Shown piece after piece: positions 53,425 to 64,000 of a stretch of 64,000 nt of DNA. Within the stretch, counting starts at the first letter, position 1, and each line of letters starts with the position of its first letter. The position numbers were made by a program, and so were the translations under genes. Under the pieces are notes generated by a model that was not told where the DNA came from, searched no databases, and worked only from the letters and a program-made list of their open reading frames with translations. The stretch spans positions 15,499,343 to 15,563,342 of the forward strand of contig NC_047063.1 in assembly GCF_902459465.1 (NCBI RefSeq). Direction: 5' to 3'. Source of the DNA: Asterias rubens. Taxonomy: Eukaryota; Echinodermata; Asteroidea; Forcipulatida; Asteriidae.

Positions 53425-54750
53425 GTAATCTTCACGAAGAAGAACCATAAACTCACATTTTTACATAACTCTCTGGGATATTGTAGAAAGTAACTGTTGG
53501 CAAAACTTATCTTGTGTTGCCGAAATGTCCTAATAGCATGTCCATTAGGTTGTCTCCGAATTGTCACTCAAATGGCCTCGTGTGACAAGGCCCCATCTGA
53601 GACAATATCGTGCCTTTTTTCCGGCTAGACTTGAACACTTAACTGCAAAATAATATTGTGGACAACTCGTTTGTCATAGACTTTAAAATGACCTTGCAAT
53701 AGACTGGCTGTCTCTTGCATATTTGAACGTTGAAGCATTACTCTATGCTTGAAGTGTGCCAAGTTGTTTCTTCCTCCTTATTCAAGCAATAGGCTCCCAG
53801 TGATTGAACACGCGCAAGATTAACACATTCTATTTAGGCGCAGTGCCATGAAATACATAATCCATGGTGCGCATATACAGCACATTCGAATTCTACAGGT
53901 GGCTAACTCTTGTCTTGAAAATAACTTGGATGACTCAAGCTACAGTAATTTGCTTCCAAGTACATTGGCTAATTACATCAACGTCTGGTTACCCTGAAAT
54001 AGGGTAAGCACCCACCTTTAAAAACAAGGGATCGTCGGGGAAGGGGGATTACGCTGGATGGGGAAGGACAGACCAGATCATTTTATCATTTCATACTAAT
54101 TTAAGTAGTAGGCCTACATGGGAAAAATGACAACATCTTATACTGATAGCTATTCCATCACCAGACTAAAATGTATAATTTCCTTGCTGAATATTGGCTT
54201 CCATGGAAGTATGAAAAAAATGAACAACTTTACCTACAAGAACTGGTTGAAACCTGCAGTCTCCCATGCAGTTTCACCCAACCGGGAACGTTTTGCTAAA
54301 GTTACCCTGTTTGAATGTGTATACCAATCACCAAGAGTTGCAACTTTCACTACAACCATAGATAAACGAACAGAGGAGGCTGACCAACGCAAACATAAAG
54401 ATGGCACATCTTTAAAAACAAACTCAACTGGCATAACCCATACGAGGAGGTATTAATTTATTACGGATAATTGCTCCTAATTTCTTCCAATTAAGAGAGT
54501 GTTTTTCTAGTTCAATGCCAAGGTCACGAAACCGCCGGACTCTATCCAGCAGGCCGACACGAATGGCAAATCTAATTATCTTCACTAAATATTGAAGATA
54601 CAAGATTGATTTGGCGTCAAATTATACACATTGTCGTTTAAATGTAACTTGGTGTTTATTTGTTTACAATTTCACTCAGACTGCCCCACCTCCCGAAATC
54701 TGTAACTGTGTTAACCCTGTAACTGACAACAAATTATTGAAACTGTTGAA
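53425..54750. other. No confident gene
   Basis: Contains a 112-codon plus-strand open frame (54118-54456) with no recognised domain, overlapped by a 66-codon minus-strand frame. It ends shortly before a retroelement-like tail at 54755, so it may belong to a decayed element. Confidence 0.4.
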
Positions 54751-54754
54751 ATTG

Positions 54755-54826
54755 TCTACTGTTGAAATTGCCTGTAAAGGATAAATACATTTTTTTTAAT
54801 TGAATTGAATTGAATTGAATTGAATT
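54755..54826 (+). mobile_element. Retroelement 3' tail with (TTGAA)n
   Basis: ATTGCCTGTAAAGGATAAAT, ACATTTTTTTTAATTGAA and then about five TTGAA repeats. Short pentamer tails of this kind mark 3' ends of LINE/SINE insertions. Confidence 0.45.
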
Positions 54827-55039
54827 ATGTTCAAGTATTTTTAGCCTTTGTGAAAGACTCTGCTAGGGTAGAAACTTCAGGCCATTAACTGTTATATTTT
54901 CTCAAGATAATTTTCATAAACCATAACAACTCGCCAACAGTGGTTTTGACAAAACTCCCAAAGCATTATGCAGTGATTCACAAACAATGTAAACGGATGC
55001 TAAATAGAGATCCACCTTGGACACTGACGTGGCGTTTTT

Positions 55040-55212
55040 TGTATAAAAATACTTTGTACAGCGAATGTATACTGTTCAATACTGGACGTTGTCCAAACAG
55101 GTTCGTACAGCGAATGTGAATGTAAAACCATGTTGTCCATCGTCCAGTATCGAAATAGGTAGACATTCGCCGATGTACAAACCTATGTGAAAGTCCATCG
55201 TCCAGTATCAAA
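55040..55212. repeat. Cluster of direct and inverted 15-20-bp repeats
   Basis: GTCCATCGTCCAGTATCGAA (55136) recurs as GTCCATCGTCCAGTATCAAA (55194), and TACTGGACG at 55080 is inverted to them. GTACAGCGAATGT occurs twice (55056, 55107). Possibly the remains of nested foldback elements. Confidence 0.6.
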
Positions 55213-55294
55213 CTTTACCCACAAAGTATTCCATGGTTTTGTGGAATCTTACTTTCTTAACTATCTGAGACAAATCCTCGCACAATTCAGTGAA

Positions 55295-55317
55295 GGGGGG
55301 GGGGGGGGGGGGGGGGG
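55295..55317. repeat. G23 tract
   Basis: Twenty-three consecutive G. G-quadruplex-prone and of uncertain true length. Confidence 0.9.
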
Positions 55318-58300
55318 CAGTTTTGATGGTAAGACTTTCATGGGACCCTATTCCATTTTAATGGAGAAGCAGCATCAAACAAATTCTCACAGAAGATTAA
55401 AACAAGAAAATACTGTATACATAACTTTTTTACTGTACAGTTATATTTTCGGTCGAGGACACTTTCAATCATTCCACATTAATTTATAGAACTTCAATGG
55501 ATTTAGGAATAGGAAATCATAATTTCCACCCTTAAACAGTTTCCAATAAACACACCTTAAAGTACAAGCAATTAAGTGGAGAAGTCAAACTTAAAGAGGC
55601 TGTCTGCGCCGCACATGAGGTAAGAGAACTTATGATGAAACTTCAATAGGTTGGTAATAGCAAAGTGCGCCGCGTGTATGTAAAAAAAAAATCAATTGTC
55701 TCCACGTGTAAAAGGTACACTTCAGGCCTATACCTTCAAGTGCCGAGTAATAACAAAAAATAGAGAATTAATGAGAAGGAAACATTGTTTTCTTTCATGG
55801 AAAAGATTGCCAGTAAATTGCCTGGTGTGACTAAATACCTTAAGGCATTAAAAGACAACGTCACTCTGTAAAACACGGCTAAGATCTTTTGACAAATGCC
55901 AAACACGCGCGCTCCCATGTCATTGGCGGATGTTCCTTAATGGTAGGGGAAGGATGTCTTCCTTCATAATGCAAGGTGTCAAGCCATCTAAGATTAAACT
56001 CATTACATCCTCAGACGATGGATTCAGATTATGATGGATCTTCGGATTGTTGAGTTGGGAGTGTGTATCCTTTTCATCCTCCCATCCTCCCATGACAAAT
56101 AAAGATCAACGATCCAATCGTGATACCGTCTACAACAATTCGGCCCTAAATAGATAAGTCCAAATATTCATGTACAATTTGTTACTTTTATTAGGGTCAT
56201 AAGGTAGAATGTAAAAAAAGTTAAAAAAATCCCTGGTGAAGTTAAAAGCCCATTCCTTCTATCAGTGATTATGTAGGATTGACAGCAAAGAGAACTTTTG
56301 GTTCAAACTTGCCGAAATTGGAATTTGTAAAAAGTTCATTGTAGCCAGAAATTAAAACAAGTTTTGACATCGTCCAATCACACTAGTTTTTAAAGAAAGA
56401 TTAAAAGTCTCAGGGAACGTTCATTGTTTTATTTTGTCTGCAGGCACAGATGTTTTTTTTTTTAAATAGTCAATGCTTTACCTCGATAGTTTGAGAAGAT
56501 GGAGGCACACTACCCTATGTAAATTTTGCAGTGATAATGCATTTAACGATTTAATCAGTAAACTATTACAACATGAACGTGAGTTTGAGCTTTCAAATGT
56601 TTTTAAAAAATAACAATGGAAATTATGTATCTACCTGAAAATGCCATCGGTATTTGAATCGGAATCGAAACGACTAGATCAACACAATAAGTTTCCTTTG
56701 CATGTACAATGTTTAAAGAACATGTCGCCGTAAATTCGATTTACAAGGAATATAGGTCACTTTCCCCTGGAAGAGAGTTCCTAATAAGTGAACATTTCAA
56801 GAAGGCATCAAGGTCAAGACAAGGCACTGGAGGATAGGCCGTCAAGTCTCACGCGAGAGAGACCTTTTTGGGTATCCTTTGGACACACGTTGCTTTTTGT
56901 GTGTGCGTGAAGGAAACAAACTCACGCACTTTCACTGACCCCGATTCCCAAATACGCGCGAGACTTGCATACGATCTGTTGTCACATTGACATTCCTCGT
57001 CTGGGAGTGAGACGTGTATAGTAGCCTGCATATTTATCATGCTACACCATGGCTTATTTGACTGTCGCAATATGAGGAATGCCTTTACCATACTGTATTA
57101 TGCCCAGTGACATGAAAGTGTCCGAGTGTGGAAACAGCATGCAAATAATATTTAGGTAATTTGAATGCCCCCTTTTTTCTTATGGACCCTTTTGGTTTCT
57201 TGAAGTGCCAGCGAAGAGGTTTCCCAGCAACCCTGAATCCCCATGACTGGACTATGTACCCTAATGACACCTTATAACATCTCCCAACTGTGACAAGGAT
57301 CAAAGCGTGGGTATACAGATAGGTTCGAAAACAACACGAGGAAAGAAACCAGTTAAAGAACTTGAATCAATTTTTAGTTAACAACAGGTGAAAAGGAAAT
57401 CAGTCAGATTGTTTGTATCTTTTTTTGAGGCAGACGGCATTAAAGAGGAACTGCGTTCTATCGTAAATTTCAATTATCACACCATTCAACCAATCCGTAA
57501 AAAATGCATCTAATTCAGTGGATGATCATGGCCTGCCTATTTAAGAGTCTTACTGCAAGTTTTTTTCAAATGTTGATTGCTCGTCGCCTAAAGTACATAA
57601 CTTACTCGCACAAATGGAGTAACTAAAAGTTATCAAGGTAGTGACGTCAGGTGAACTGGTTTAAGAGCCGGTATGGGGCAAATTTAGGGCCAAGCCCAAC
57701 CTCCCAACCCACACCCCTCGCCTCTGTCTTGATACCGAGGAACCACCCTATACTGACCATCTCAACCACCCCCTACACCTACCCTCGCAACAAACACCCT
57801 CTCTGACCCATTTGTGGTTGGTGCTTCATTACTATGATTTTGAGACTGCATTCAGTAATTGCATTGCATAGTTGTGAACTTTGGTTTGGATGCGATTCTA
57901 TACATCTCGAGACATCTCAACGATACCAATTTTCATGTTAGATTGTCAGTCCTATATTCCAGATGTGACCCTGTATTATCTAGTACATGTACATCTCATC
58001 GAAAAATTGGTAACTGAAAGTGACAGGCTGTATTCTAACTCCATTACTGATGGTGCAAATACAACTTTACAGTCAATAACCCGAATTCCCCCCTGCCCTG
58101 CACAAGATCATGATTCCACTAATTTGTAGACAAGGTTGTATTATTTCGGTCACTTCAAAACTTGGCATATAACCAATGCGCATGTAGTATGTACCTAAAC
58201 AGTTCTCATGAATTCATGACATTTATAGCCAACGGACTTGTCATTGCTCTCACCTGAGATATCACCAGGGCAGAAGACTGTAGGGGATGTGCATGAAGGA

Positions 58301-61063
58301 GGGGAAGGGTTCGTGGCAATGATCTGTGTTGGTCTGCGAGACATGACCAACACGGTAAATTGAGGCAACCCAAAAGAAAGGGCATTTTGCCAAAAAGTTT
58401 ACTGAGTAGAGTACTTTATTCCCATCCAGGTATAGCATAATATAGAATGGAGGATTTCCTCTTTTCTGTTGATTGTCTAAAGGGTTAAGTTAACACGGGC
58501 GGGTTGCTTGTTTTCATAAATGCAAAGGAAATGCCAAACATGTGAGGTTATTGGGACGACAGAAAATAGACAAACGGCTCTATTAGTATTATGGTACCCA
58601 GTTTAGCGCAAGGACCGTGATATCGTGTAGGTGGGTCTTTGAAATAATTCCTGTAGGAAAGTAGTGCATTGGACAGCCAATGAACCTGAACTAATAATCT
58701 CGCAAAGCATGATAAATAAAAGTACAATTCATTTAGCACCCACCCACCCACTTTAATAGCCAAATTGAGCTGTATTTTCTGTCTTTGTTTTAGTTGCCAC
58801 TAGACAGTTTTCTGCGCAGCATTTGGGCAGTATAATGTGATATCAAGCACACGACCTTCGCATTGCCTTATGTTGATGAAGCTCAGTATTATCGTAGTTG
58901 TTTACGGTTTACTTTCGAAACGGAATTGTTGAAAAAGTTGACAAAACCTTTACTAACTTACTAAATCGTTCAAACGAAACCGAGCAAAAACAAAGTATAC
59001 AAGTTAACATCCTAAGCAACTGCATGCGTTTTAACACTTAAAAGAGTAAGTAATTAATAACACAATGGCTGCACAAAAGCAGGTACTCGAGCTGTTTATT
59101 ACCTCACCCCCATTGTCTTACATGATAATGCATTGATCCAGCAGTTTATTCAAACTACTGTCATTATTACTTAATCCATCCCAGTCGCAAGAGTTCTAGT
59201 AGTATGGTGCTAGTCTTGATCCACGGCGGTACAAAGGTATAGCATCCAAGTTCTTAGAAGACCAATAAACACACATGGTTTTACTCCAAACAAAACAATA
59301 TTTTAGCAGGTTGAAAAGAAATTACACCCACAAGCCTTAAGGTTAGTGGTGAAGAAACAAGTCATCGGTGATCATAACTTTGAGCTTTAAAATCACACTC
59401 AATTAAGGCACCTCTATTTACATAGGCCTTGAGGGTTAAGAAAGAATAATAATTGTGTAAATAAGTTTCAAGAAACATCAGTTGAATACAACAAAAAATA
59501 TATTAACCAGCACAGACCGGCTTCACAGCAAGCGGCATTCCACCAAACGGTTCCTGTGTGTTTGTGTGTTGCTGTTTATATGAAATGATAATAATTCCTG
59601 CCGGGATGACCAAGCTTGCGCTGTCGGCCGTTCACGGGGTGTGTGTCAGGGAGGGCGGCTTGGGGTCGGGGTTGGTCTCGGGTTTGCCAGAGGCTGACTG
59701 TGTCCTAGTTCTTCGTGGCATACGTGCAGGCCTACCTGTCATGCTTCGTTTTAAGGGCAAGGGCACCAAAACAAAATTATCGGTGAAAGGCATGAGGAAA
59801 ATGTAATGAACAGGGGGGCAAGGAGGCAAATGCCTTCGTGAAGTATTGGGAGTGAGATGTTATTATCGAAACATTACTCTCGGGTTCATGGTTTCATTGC
59901 AAGGATGCCAATTTTAGACAGGAAGTTGTACAAAACTGAATTGGATGTAACCTCGATTTAAAGGGAAAGTACATACCAGGCAGCACAATTGACATCAATT
60001 TCTGTGTTATTATGAAGGTATTTACCGTCATAATATTGACACATTATATGGGGCAAACTTAAGCGAACGATACAAATAGTACAAATTAAACATCATACGT
60101 GGTTCTATGTCAAAACATTAAAAAGAGAGAGAAGGTAAGATTGTATTATTCCCTAAAACACTGCTTGTGTTATTCTCCAAAACGATCATTCCCAAAAACT
60201 CAACCAACAGATCAGCGCAAAAAAAACTCCTCCGCTTTTCTTACGCATTGAAACTGCCCATACACCCAAACTGCACTTACTTGTGAGTTTCTTCAGTTTC
60301 TTCAAATGTTTTATATACTCCACAGCTTTGCTGCAACATTGCTGCACTAAATAGCAAACACCAAGCTTATTACAAAATTAATGTTGTGTTGTGTTATTTA
60401 TCCAGCTTACTGTCACTCCGCACCTGACAAACCTGACTTTTATGAGCTAATTTGTTGGTATGCAGTTAACCCGATTCAGAAGAGTTATTTGTCTTTCTTG
60501 ATCTGTAACATTTCAGCTCACCGGTATTCATTTTTGAGTTCAGACAAAATTATGACTCCTCCGGGGGATAAAAACCTCTCAATTGTTTCAATATCACAAT
60601 TATCTTGAAACGCAGAAAGTGACCCAGAAACTACATCGTAAGAACTGAACTGAACTACTAACTGTAAAGTGCTTTGAACTCGGAGTATTATGATGAATAT
60701 TTTGATACGGCAAAGTTATTAAGGGAAGAGTAAAACCCAGGGAGGCTACACAGATCATGACCTCTGCGTTGCATACATGTAGGTCTTATTGTTCAAGACA
60801 GTGAACAGACGGTGTCTTTTTACCGTTCTGTTCTGATGTTTGATACCCGTCTCAACTTGCATCACCACAGCCTGCTTTTGCGTTTCTATAAAATTTCCAC
60901 ATTAACTTTCCAGTTTCCTTGTGGCCAATTGCACACATCACAAAAAGATGCCGAATGTTCAGGTCTGTGTCAAATTACAAAACAAAACTGTTGTCTCTAA
61001 AATTAGCAAAGTAAAACGGCCAAGCACAAGTGACACAATTACTAAACTTCAGATAGTATACAA
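55318..61063. other. Long stretch with no gene recognised
   Basis: Only short, domain-free open frames. I see no tRNA, rRNA or clear transposon coding sequence. It is likely intergenic or a large intron of a gene reaching in from the right. Confidence 0.4.
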
Positions 61064-61286
61064 AATGATTTTTGGGGTTGAACAAAGAATTGACTAGAGT
61101 GGGATTCGAACCAACGACCTCCGGAAACAAAGAATTGACTAGGGTGGGACTCGAACCAACGACCTCCGGTAATCCGGAGGTCGTTGGTTCGAATCCACCT
61201 CTATAGTCAATTCTTTGTTCAACCAACGGAGGTCGTTGGTTCGAATCCCTTTCTAGTCAATTCTGTGTTCAACCCCCAAAATCATT
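61064..61286. repeat. Long foldback of four tRNA B-box units
   Basis: Two arms of about 105 bp meet at ACCTCCGG-TAAT-CCGGAGGT (61162-61181). Each arm carries two tandem copies of a unit with CAAAGAATTGACTAG and GGAGGTCGTTGGTTCGAATC. The four B-box matches (GGTTCGANTCC) are at 61102-61112 and 61147-61157 on the minus strand, and at 61186-61196 and 61238-61248 on the plus strand. The outer ends ATGATTTTTGGGGTTGAACA / TGTTCAACCCCCAAAATCAT also pair. No A box or acceptor stem is seen, so this is not a tRNA gene but a tRNA 3'-half-derived repeat. Confidence 0.8.
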
Positions 61287-61410
61287 TCAAAATTTACCCA
61301 CTCAGTTTCCCTTGTGGTTTATTATTAGTACAAAATGATAATATTAAAAAAAACTCGATGACAACTGACGGATATACCCAACTGACAAGAGACTCGTTGA
61401 TTAGAGTAAT

Positions 61411-61460
61411 TTCTGGGATATATGGCGCTTTATAAATGCTGTTATTATTATTATGATTAT
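61411..61460 (+). mobile_element. SINE-like 3' tail
   Basis: TTCTGGGATATATGGCGCTT followed by TATAAATGCTGTTATTATTA matches the tail at 41904-41962. It lies about 125 bp downstream of the B-box foldback, so the two could derive from one tRNA-type SINE lineage. Confidence 0.5.
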
Positions 61461-63665
61461 AGATGCAACTCCATTGAATGTTTCTTAATATATTCTCTTA
61501 AACAACATTCCTTAAGGGTATCGTTCAAAATGCCATACTCATTTACCTATCGTCAGTTTTTGTGGTCATTCATTTAAAGGTACCATACCTTCACTGTGCG
61601 GCTCTTTGGTGCGACATTTAAGTGAAAGTAGCCGTGCTTTATAGCCCAATTACAACTGCACTGTATTAACGGGGTAGCACACTCCCCACGCCAAATGTTA
61701 GTCATCTCAATGTTCGTACGATCGCCATGATTAATCAAACGATCTCTGGGTTCATGTCTACCAATGTTCTTTGAATGATTTCCTTCATTCATCAAATACA
61801 AAGTCTGACTTGAGAATACATTCTGGCAATTTAATTGTGCTCATCCTTACCCCTGAGTTTGTAAATCATCTAAGCCCTTTACCCATTTCCGACTACTCGT
61901 ACTCCAAAGGGATTTCGATTTATTAATGCAGGCGTGCATTTGTCATGATTGTGAATCTATACAGTTGCTACCCCCAACGAAGTTGTATTTCAGCAAAGTT
62001 TCATGCTTTGGACGACTGAATCGTTATTATGCCAACATATAAGTAAAACAAAAGGGGAAGGGGGTAGTGAGGGAAATTTTGAAAATAAATCCATAAAATA
62101 CAAACATATAAATGAACTCTCAGAGATCAGAACTAAAAAGGTTCATCATCAGCACCCCTCTGTATAGTGCACCCCTCCACCACACATAAAAAAAGAAAAA
62201 CAGAAAACAAGTTCCCCAATAGGTTTTTATAAGCCAAAACGAAAGACCCAACCCCACCAAACATAAATAAACAAATAAATTATAACACGAAAACATTTAA
62301 CGAATAAACGAACAAATAAATTAATAAATGTACAAATAACAAACAAATAAAAAATTATGAATACAACTGAAATCGGCAAACAAATAAAACATCAATAAAC
62401 TAAAAAAGCAACAGGTTAACAAAGGCAAGAAAACAAATAGAAAACCCCCAATAAACTGTCGAAAGTAGGAACAAACACTACAGAAAAAGGATGTATTACG
62501 TAATACGCTTGGGTTCTTATGAATAGCATATATAGACTCATTGCTGCAGCCACCACATGCCGACACATTAAGTACTTGTAACTGACCCTGAATCAACCAT
62601 GGAGGAAAGCCCATACAGGTAGTCTACCTTCATGACTCAACAAATATTGAAACAAAAGGACGACGTTATAATTATCAATAGTCTGAAAAGCAAAAGTACT
62701 TTCCTAGTAAAGTAAGGCCATAAAAGTCAACAAGTTTCCTTGGACCGTTGATTTTATGTCACTTCTATCCGACCACAACGGTAGAATTCATCACTTCTGC
62801 AGACAGCTCTTCCACCCCCAACCCCCGCCCCCCCCGCCCCCCAATAAAAAAATAAAATAAAAAACCTTCTAAAGCGCAATTTACGCACATCCTTCAATGA
62901 AACCGGGACTGCATCTGTAACGCTTACTACACTATCTTCAAATCACAAATTTATTTGACAGTTTCTATATGAGACGAAACTAACCCAAAATGCCAACCCT
63001 GGCGACGTCTACTTGACGAATGATAACTTCCTTTACTCGATTCGATAACGCGTCAACTCGGGAGTTTTTAAAATGGAACTAAAGATGAACCAGGGCAGAA
63101 CCCCCTTCCCAAAATTGGTTAAGGAAGGAAGGTTATCCAATGAAAAACTTGACAGATAAGTATACAAAAGTTAGACTAATTAGGATACCAGCAATTAGCC
63201 TGAAAAAGGGGGGAAAAACCAAAGGAGAAAACATTTAAATCATAATACTATAGTCGGCAAACCATCCGAAAGGAAACATGACACAAACTTAACGTAGTAT
63301 AGCCTACTCCCGTGTTGATGCACGACCTTCGAGTGACCCGTTAAAATCAACATACCATTGTCCCGTCTAGTCTACATTAGTTAAAAAATATTTATCACTT
63401 AGATTTCAACAAAAAATGATTCTCAAAATATTGCATTGCATTACACTTTCGTACCAGTACATTCGGTACATTCAAATGAAAACGATCATAGATATAGTCT
63501 TGGAGCACTACTGAAAAGATTGCAACGAAGAAAAGGTTTACATTCAAGTTACTGTGTTGTGGACATGCACGGGACAATGGAGTTGATACCACCAGTTAAT
63601 GATCAAGGGCTCTCTTTGTTATTAAACACAAAAAATATACATTTTATTTTGTTCATCAGACTTAC
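61461..63665. other. Gene-free stretch
   Basis: AT-rich, with AAATAAA-type low complexity at about 62261-62345 and C-rich runs at about 62815-62842. No exon or RNA gene recognised. Confidence 0.45.
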
Positions 63666-63770
63666 CAAAATCAATCTTCTTGCATCCAGACAGGCTTTTT
63701 AATCCTTTGGAAAACTTCTCATGGATATCATGCACAGAATCATAAAAGTAACATTCCTCACGTAAAACTT
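63666..63770 (-). CDS. Candidate internal exon of an unidentified gene at the right edge
   Basis: Acceptor GGATTATTTTAG and donor GATTTTG|GTAAGT, phase 1 to phase 1. Only the phase-1 frame is open: 34 codons reading VLREECYFYDSVHDIHEKFS then KGLKSLSGCKKIDF. The mixed hydrophobic and charged pattern looks like a folded-domain exon. I do not recognise the family. Upstream exons would lie beyond 64000 and downstream ones should lie to the left, but none with matching phase was confirmed. Confidence 0.45.
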
Positions 63771-64000
63771 CTAAAATAATCCAGGTGGTGGATCAAAACA
63801 AAAAAATAAGCAAAATCCAAGCGGCACGGCAGGCGTTAACGGTTTTGTTTTATCTCGAACGGCTGGCGACCAGATTTTGTATCGTGTGTTTAGGATTTGT
63901 ACAGCGCGGCAAGTCCAGGTGGGCCTCTCCACGTTGCGATCCGCATCACATATGCAACATTAACTCCTTGAGCCCAGCTAATTTAGAGGATCCCCTAAAA

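Noticed and set aside
54118..54456. 112-codon plus-strand open frame
   Set aside because: No recognised motif. Its neighbour is a retroelement-like tail, and overlapping minus-strand frames are equally open.
61080..61255. tRNA genes at the GGTTCGAATCC motifs
   Set aside because: Only the B box and part of a T arm are present. There is no A box, anticodon arm or acceptor stem, and the copies are arranged as a foldback.

Overview
The window is eukaryotic nuclear DNA from a metazoan, most likely an echinoderm and perhaps a sea star. The evidence is AT-rich sequence with spliced genes, canonical GT/AG introns, and many short foldback transposons of types I associate with echinoderm genomes. The species assignment rests on recognition, not on a search.

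The main content is one giant minus-strand gene spanning about 47.33 kb down to 16.3 kb. In transcript order it has a signal-peptide exon (47239-47334), four Kazal-domain exons (46038-46202, 45151-45309, 41533-41697, 40448-40618), one 18.5-kb exon (20627-39097) coding about 6157 Thr/Ser/Pro-rich residues, a 114-residue linker exon (20002-20343), and a short exon (19213-19298) with one transmembrane helix, a four-residue tail and a stop. Every coding intron is phase 1. The membrane form is about 6549 residues, counting a 100-N assembly gap as 34 codons. Two more in-phase Kazal exons (17079-17246 and 16328-16521, the latter ending in a stop) lie beyond the transmembrane exon. They could replace it by alternative splicing and give a secreted mucin with Kazal domains at both ends.

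The mucin exon has three zones in protein order: 26-residue repeats (about 36.2-38.8 kb), repeats of 220-227 residues arranged as trimeric higher-order repeats (about 26.4-35.9 kb, with periods of 2016 and 2040 bp on the two sides of the gap), and a non-repetitive Ser/Thr/Pro region (20.6-26.4 kb). A plausible role is a surface or secreted mucus glycoprotein with protease-inhibitor-type heads, but no family name is claimed.

The flanks hold mobile and repetitive DNA. Positions 1-5655 are a satellite of about 68-bp monomers, each carrying a 16-18-bp palindrome, with a 2.09-kb higher-order repeat. Elsewhere there are at least four foldback/MITE families, a decayed LINE reverse-transcriptase 3' end (8281-8483), a histone-type 3' stem-loop motif (8170-8185), a tRNA B-box foldback (61064-61286), minisatellites and homopolymer tracts. 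Between 47.4 and 64 kb I see only three weak coding candidates: minus-strand exons at 52821-52906 and 63666-63770, and a plus-strand first exon at 53382-53424.
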